Shown piece after piece: positions 61,932 to 64,000 of a DNA stretch of 64,000 nucleotides. Position numbers and translations under genes: made by a program. This DNA comes from Gramella sp. MT6 (GTDB lineage Bacteria; Bacteroidota; Bacteroidia; Flavobacteriales; Flavobacteriaceae), in NCBI RefSeq assembly GCF_019357415.1, contig NZ_CP048410.1, positions 1,054,001 to 1,118,000 on the forward strand. The letters run 5' to 3'. The notes beneath the pieces are model-generated. The model was not told where the DNA came from. It saw only the letters and a program-made list of their open reading frames with translations, and did not search any database. How positions within the stretch are numbered: position 1 is the stretch's first letter; every line of letters starts with the position of its first letter.

Positions 61932-62645
61932 ATGATTACAGCAACCAATCTTTCAAAAATGTATAATGGCACGAAAGTGCTAGATATAGAACATTTGGAT
62001 ATTCCTTCAGGACAAAATTTTGGCCTTGTTGGAAACAATGGTGCAGGGAAGACTACATTTTTCAGTCTGCTTCTGGATCTTATACAGCCTACCACGGGAA
62101 ATATATTCAATAAAGATATAACCGTGAGCGAAAGTGAGGATTGGAAGCCCTTCACGTCTTCTTTTATAGATGAAAGTTTCCTTATTGGGTATCTCACTCC
62201 TGAAGAATATTTTTATTTCATAGGTGATCTTAGAAACCGGAATAAGGCAGATATTGATAGCTTCCTAACGCAGTTTGAGGATTTTTTCAACGGAGAGATC
62301 ATTGGCCGAAAGAAATATTTAAGAGATCTTTCTAAAGGAAACCAGAAAAAAGTAGGAATTGTGGCCGCTTTGATCGGTGATCCTGAAGTGGTGATCCTGG
62401 ATGAACCATTTGCTAACCTCGATCCAACCACCCAGATAAGACTAAAAAAATTGCTGAAAGAACTTTCCCAGATCTCCGGGACTACGGTCCTGATTTCCAG
62501 TCATGATCTAATTCATGTGACAGAAGTTTGTGAACGTATCGTGGTTCTGGATAAAGGAGTTATTGTACGGGATATGGAAACGTCTGAAGCTACCCTCAAT
62601 GAACTAGAGGCCTATTTTTCAGCTGAGATCGCCGGGAGTGAGTAG
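61932..62645 (+). CDS. ABC transporter ATP-binding protein (partner of DUF5687)
   Basis: This 237-residue ATPase has Walker A GNNGAGKTTFF (about 34-44), a Q-loop region near residue 80, the signature LSKGNQKKVGI, Walker B VVILDEPFANLD and the switch histidine in ISSHDLIHVTEVCE. It powers the DUF5687 permease encoded just upstream. The length is that of a single ABC domain. It belongs to the ABC-2 exporter type (CcmA-like), so export of a lipid, polymer or antimicrobial is likely, though unproved. Confidence 0.95.
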   Translation: MITATNLSKMYNGTKVLDIEHLDIPSGQNFGLVGNNGAGKTTFFSLLLDLIQPTTGNIFNKDITVSESEDWKPFTSSFIDESFLIGYLTPEEYFYFIGDLRNRNKADIDSFLTQFEDFFNGEIIGRKKYLRDLSKGNQKKVGIVAALIGDPEVVILDEPFANLDPTTQIRLKKLLKELSQISGTTVLISSHDLIHVTEVCERIVVLDKGVIVRDMETSEATLNELEAYFSAEIAGSE

Positions 62646-62737
62646 GCAGCACCTATTGGACTTTAGAAAAAGAAGTTTACTTTTACATACTAAATAAGTT
62701 GTATCAAAGTTATTCATGATACCACAAAAGGTTCATT

Positions 62738-64000
62738 TTGAATACGTTTACCCGTCTTACTCTTTTTCTATTGCTTTCGACAGCCATTTTTAGCTGTTCT
62801 CGAAAGAAAGATACTTTTATAAACAGGAATTACCACGCCATTACTGCCGAATATAACACCCTTTTTAACGGGGAAATGGCTTTTGAGCAGGGAAGAGAGG
62901 AGATCAATCAGAATTATGCCGATAATTATTGGGATATTCTTCCAGTTGAAAGGCTGGATGTAGACGACAAGATCCTTCTTCCAGACAGTGTTAGAAATCA
63001 GAATTTTGGGAGGGCAGAGGAGAAAGCTGTAAAAGCAATTCAGAAGCATTCCATGCAAATAGGTGGGAAAGAGCGAAATCCTGAAATGGATGAGGCTTAT
63101 CTTCTACTTGGAAAAGCAAGGTATTTCGATCAAAGATTCATCCCGGCATTGGATGCCTTTAACTATATACTTTACCGATATCCTGCCAGTAATAATATAA
63201 ATCATGCCCGCATCTGGCGAGAAAAGACCAATGTTAGGATCGGAAATGAGAAACTGGCCATTAAAAACCTCAAGAAGATCCTGGAATCAGAAAGATTGGA
63301 AGATCAGGATCTGGCAGATGCCAGCTCAAGCCTTGCTCAGGCCTATATTAATCTAAACCAGATAGATTCGGCTGTGGTGCCGCTTCAGAATGCGGCGGAG
63401 TTTACAGAGATCAATGCTGAAAAAGGACGCTTTTATTTTATCCTGGGGCAATTGCACGATAGGTTGGGAGAAACTGCTGCTGCAAATGCCGCTTTTGATG
63501 AGGTGATTGAACTGCATAGAAAATCTCCAAGAATCTATTACGTAAATGCATTTGTTGAAAAAGCCAGGAATTTTGATTTTGATGCCCGTGATGAGCAGTT
63601 TTTACTGGACATTCTTACCGAACTTGAAGAAGACAGGGAGAACCGGCCGTATCTTGATAAGATTTATTTTCAATTAGGTGAATATTACACCAGGCTGGAT
63701 TCAACAGAAAAAGCGATTGAATATTATAATAAATCCTTAAGGTCCAGGTCCAGTGATATCTACCTGAAATCTGTCAATTACGAGATTCTTGCTAATATCA
63801 ATTTCGACAGGGCGAATTATCAGGATGCCGGGAAATATTATGATAGCACGCTGATAAATATGTCTCCTCAATTACTTGAATTCAGGACCATTAAGAAGAA
63901 AAGGACCAATCTTGATGATGTTATTAAGTATGAGAGAATTGCTGAAGAGACCGATAGTATTTTAAGATTAGCCGGATTATCTGAGGATGAGAGACTGGCA
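62738..64000 (+). CDS. PorW/SprE-like gliding/type IX secretion lipoprotein, N-terminal part (runs off right edge)
   Basis: The frame starts at TTG 62738 and stays open to the end of the window, giving 421 residues. A signal peptide with a lipobox (LLSTAIFSC, Cys19) precedes FINRNYHAITAEYNTLFNG, the family signature. An in-frame TGA at 62717 excludes an earlier start. TPR-like helices follow (EAYLLLGKARYFDQRFIPAL, DSAVVPLQNAAEF, KIYFQLGEYYTRLDSTEKAI). SprE/PorW is needed for gliding motility and type IX secretion in Flavobacterium and Porphyromonas. The rest of the protein lies outside the window. Confidence 0.9.
   Translation, partial: MNTFTRLTLFLLLSTAIFSCSRKKDTFINRNYHAITAEYNTLFNGEMAFEQGREEINQNYADNYWDILPVERLDVDDKILLPDSVRNQNFGRAEEKAVKAIQKHSMQIGGKERNPEMDEAYLLLGKARYFDQRFIPALDAFNYILYRYPASNNINHARIWREKTNVRIGNEKLAIKNLKKILESERLEDQDLADASSSLAQAYINLNQIDSAVVPLQNAAEFTEINAEKGRFYFILGQLHDRLGETAAANAAFDEVIELHRKSPRIYYVNAFVEKARNFDFDARDEQFLLDILTELEEDRENRPYLDKIYFQLGEYYTRLDSTEKAIEYYNKSLRSRSSDIYLKSVNYEILANINFDRANYQDAGKYYDSTLINMSPQLLEFRTIKKKRTNLDDVIKYERIAEETDSILRLAGLSEDERLA

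Noticed and set aside
1..64000. CRISPR arrays, IS elements, integrases and toxin-antitoxin pairs
   Set aside because: I looked for regularly spaced repeats, transposase or integrase motifs and typical TA gene pairs on both strands and saw none.

Overview
The window looks like a chromosomal segment of a marine-type Flavobacteriaceae bacterium (Bacteroidota), most likely close to Gramella/Christiangramia. The evidence is the AT-rich sequence, promoters of the Bacteroidota type (-7 box TAnnTTTG), a SusC-type TonB-dependent transporter, a gliding/type IX secretion lipoprotein (PorW/SprE-like), and many Bacteroidota-only families (DUF4837, DUF4175, DUF4254, DUF5687 and others). There is no plasmid, prophage, IS element or CRISPR array. 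Most of the window is core genome. The genus assignment comes from memory of protein similarity, not from a search.

Region 1 (1-9292, all minus strand) is a carbohydrate-utilization locus. From its probable promoter side (right) to left it encodes a ROK sugar kinase, an MFS sugar permease, a creatininase-family amidohydrolase, a GH20 hexosaminidase, the MurNAc-6-phosphate etherase MurQ, a CBM9-like secreted protein, a GHL10-like lipoprotein glycosidase, and the N-terminal 440 residues of a SusC porin that runs off the left edge. MurQ next to a DigH-like glycosidase and a hexosaminidase suggests a peptidoglycan-glycan (GlcNAc/MurNAc) scavenging locus. This is the most interesting system in the window.

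Region 2 (9.5-31.5 kb) is mostly housekeeping: lepA, yebC, a Na+/H+ antiporter convergent with yebC through a terminator that contains both stop codons, an MBL hydrolase followed by a secreted subtilase and an M1 peptidase, rnpA, a C-terminal processing protease, a fatty-acid hydroxylase, a GNAT enzyme, rpiB, two small proteins, rnr, a LysE-type exporter, tRNA-Cys, folB, glnS, a YtxH/holin-X/small-protein stress-type triplet and a stomatin-like protein.

Region 3 (31.5-46.3 kb) holds gltX, a very large DUF4175 coiled-coil membrane protein, ybeY, mnmG, a methyltransferase, an OmpH/Skp-like lipoprotein, a DoxX-like protein, holB, pgk, a LysM lytic transglycosylase, DUF4837 and tatA. Two perfect parS-like palindromes (TGTTCCACGTGGAACA) flank mnmG, so this part of the chromosome is probably close to the replication origin.

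Region 4 (46.3-64 kb) is envelope and surface-polysaccharide biology: an M23 peptidase, a GH3-family acyl-adenylate enzyme, an uncharacterised protein with nucleoside-phosphorylase-like motifs, rfbC and rfbD, a UDP-glucuronate decarboxylase-like SDR, a GT2 glycosyltransferase, a PaaK/CapK-like adenylate-forming enzyme, purD, two small membrane families, DUF4254 with a GT9 glycosyltransferase, a PaaE-like ferredoxin reductase, a DUF5687 permease with its ABC ATPase, and the start of porW/sprE running off the right edge. Several start codons were moved from the longest possible ORF because a -7 promoter box or family conservation places the start further downstream.
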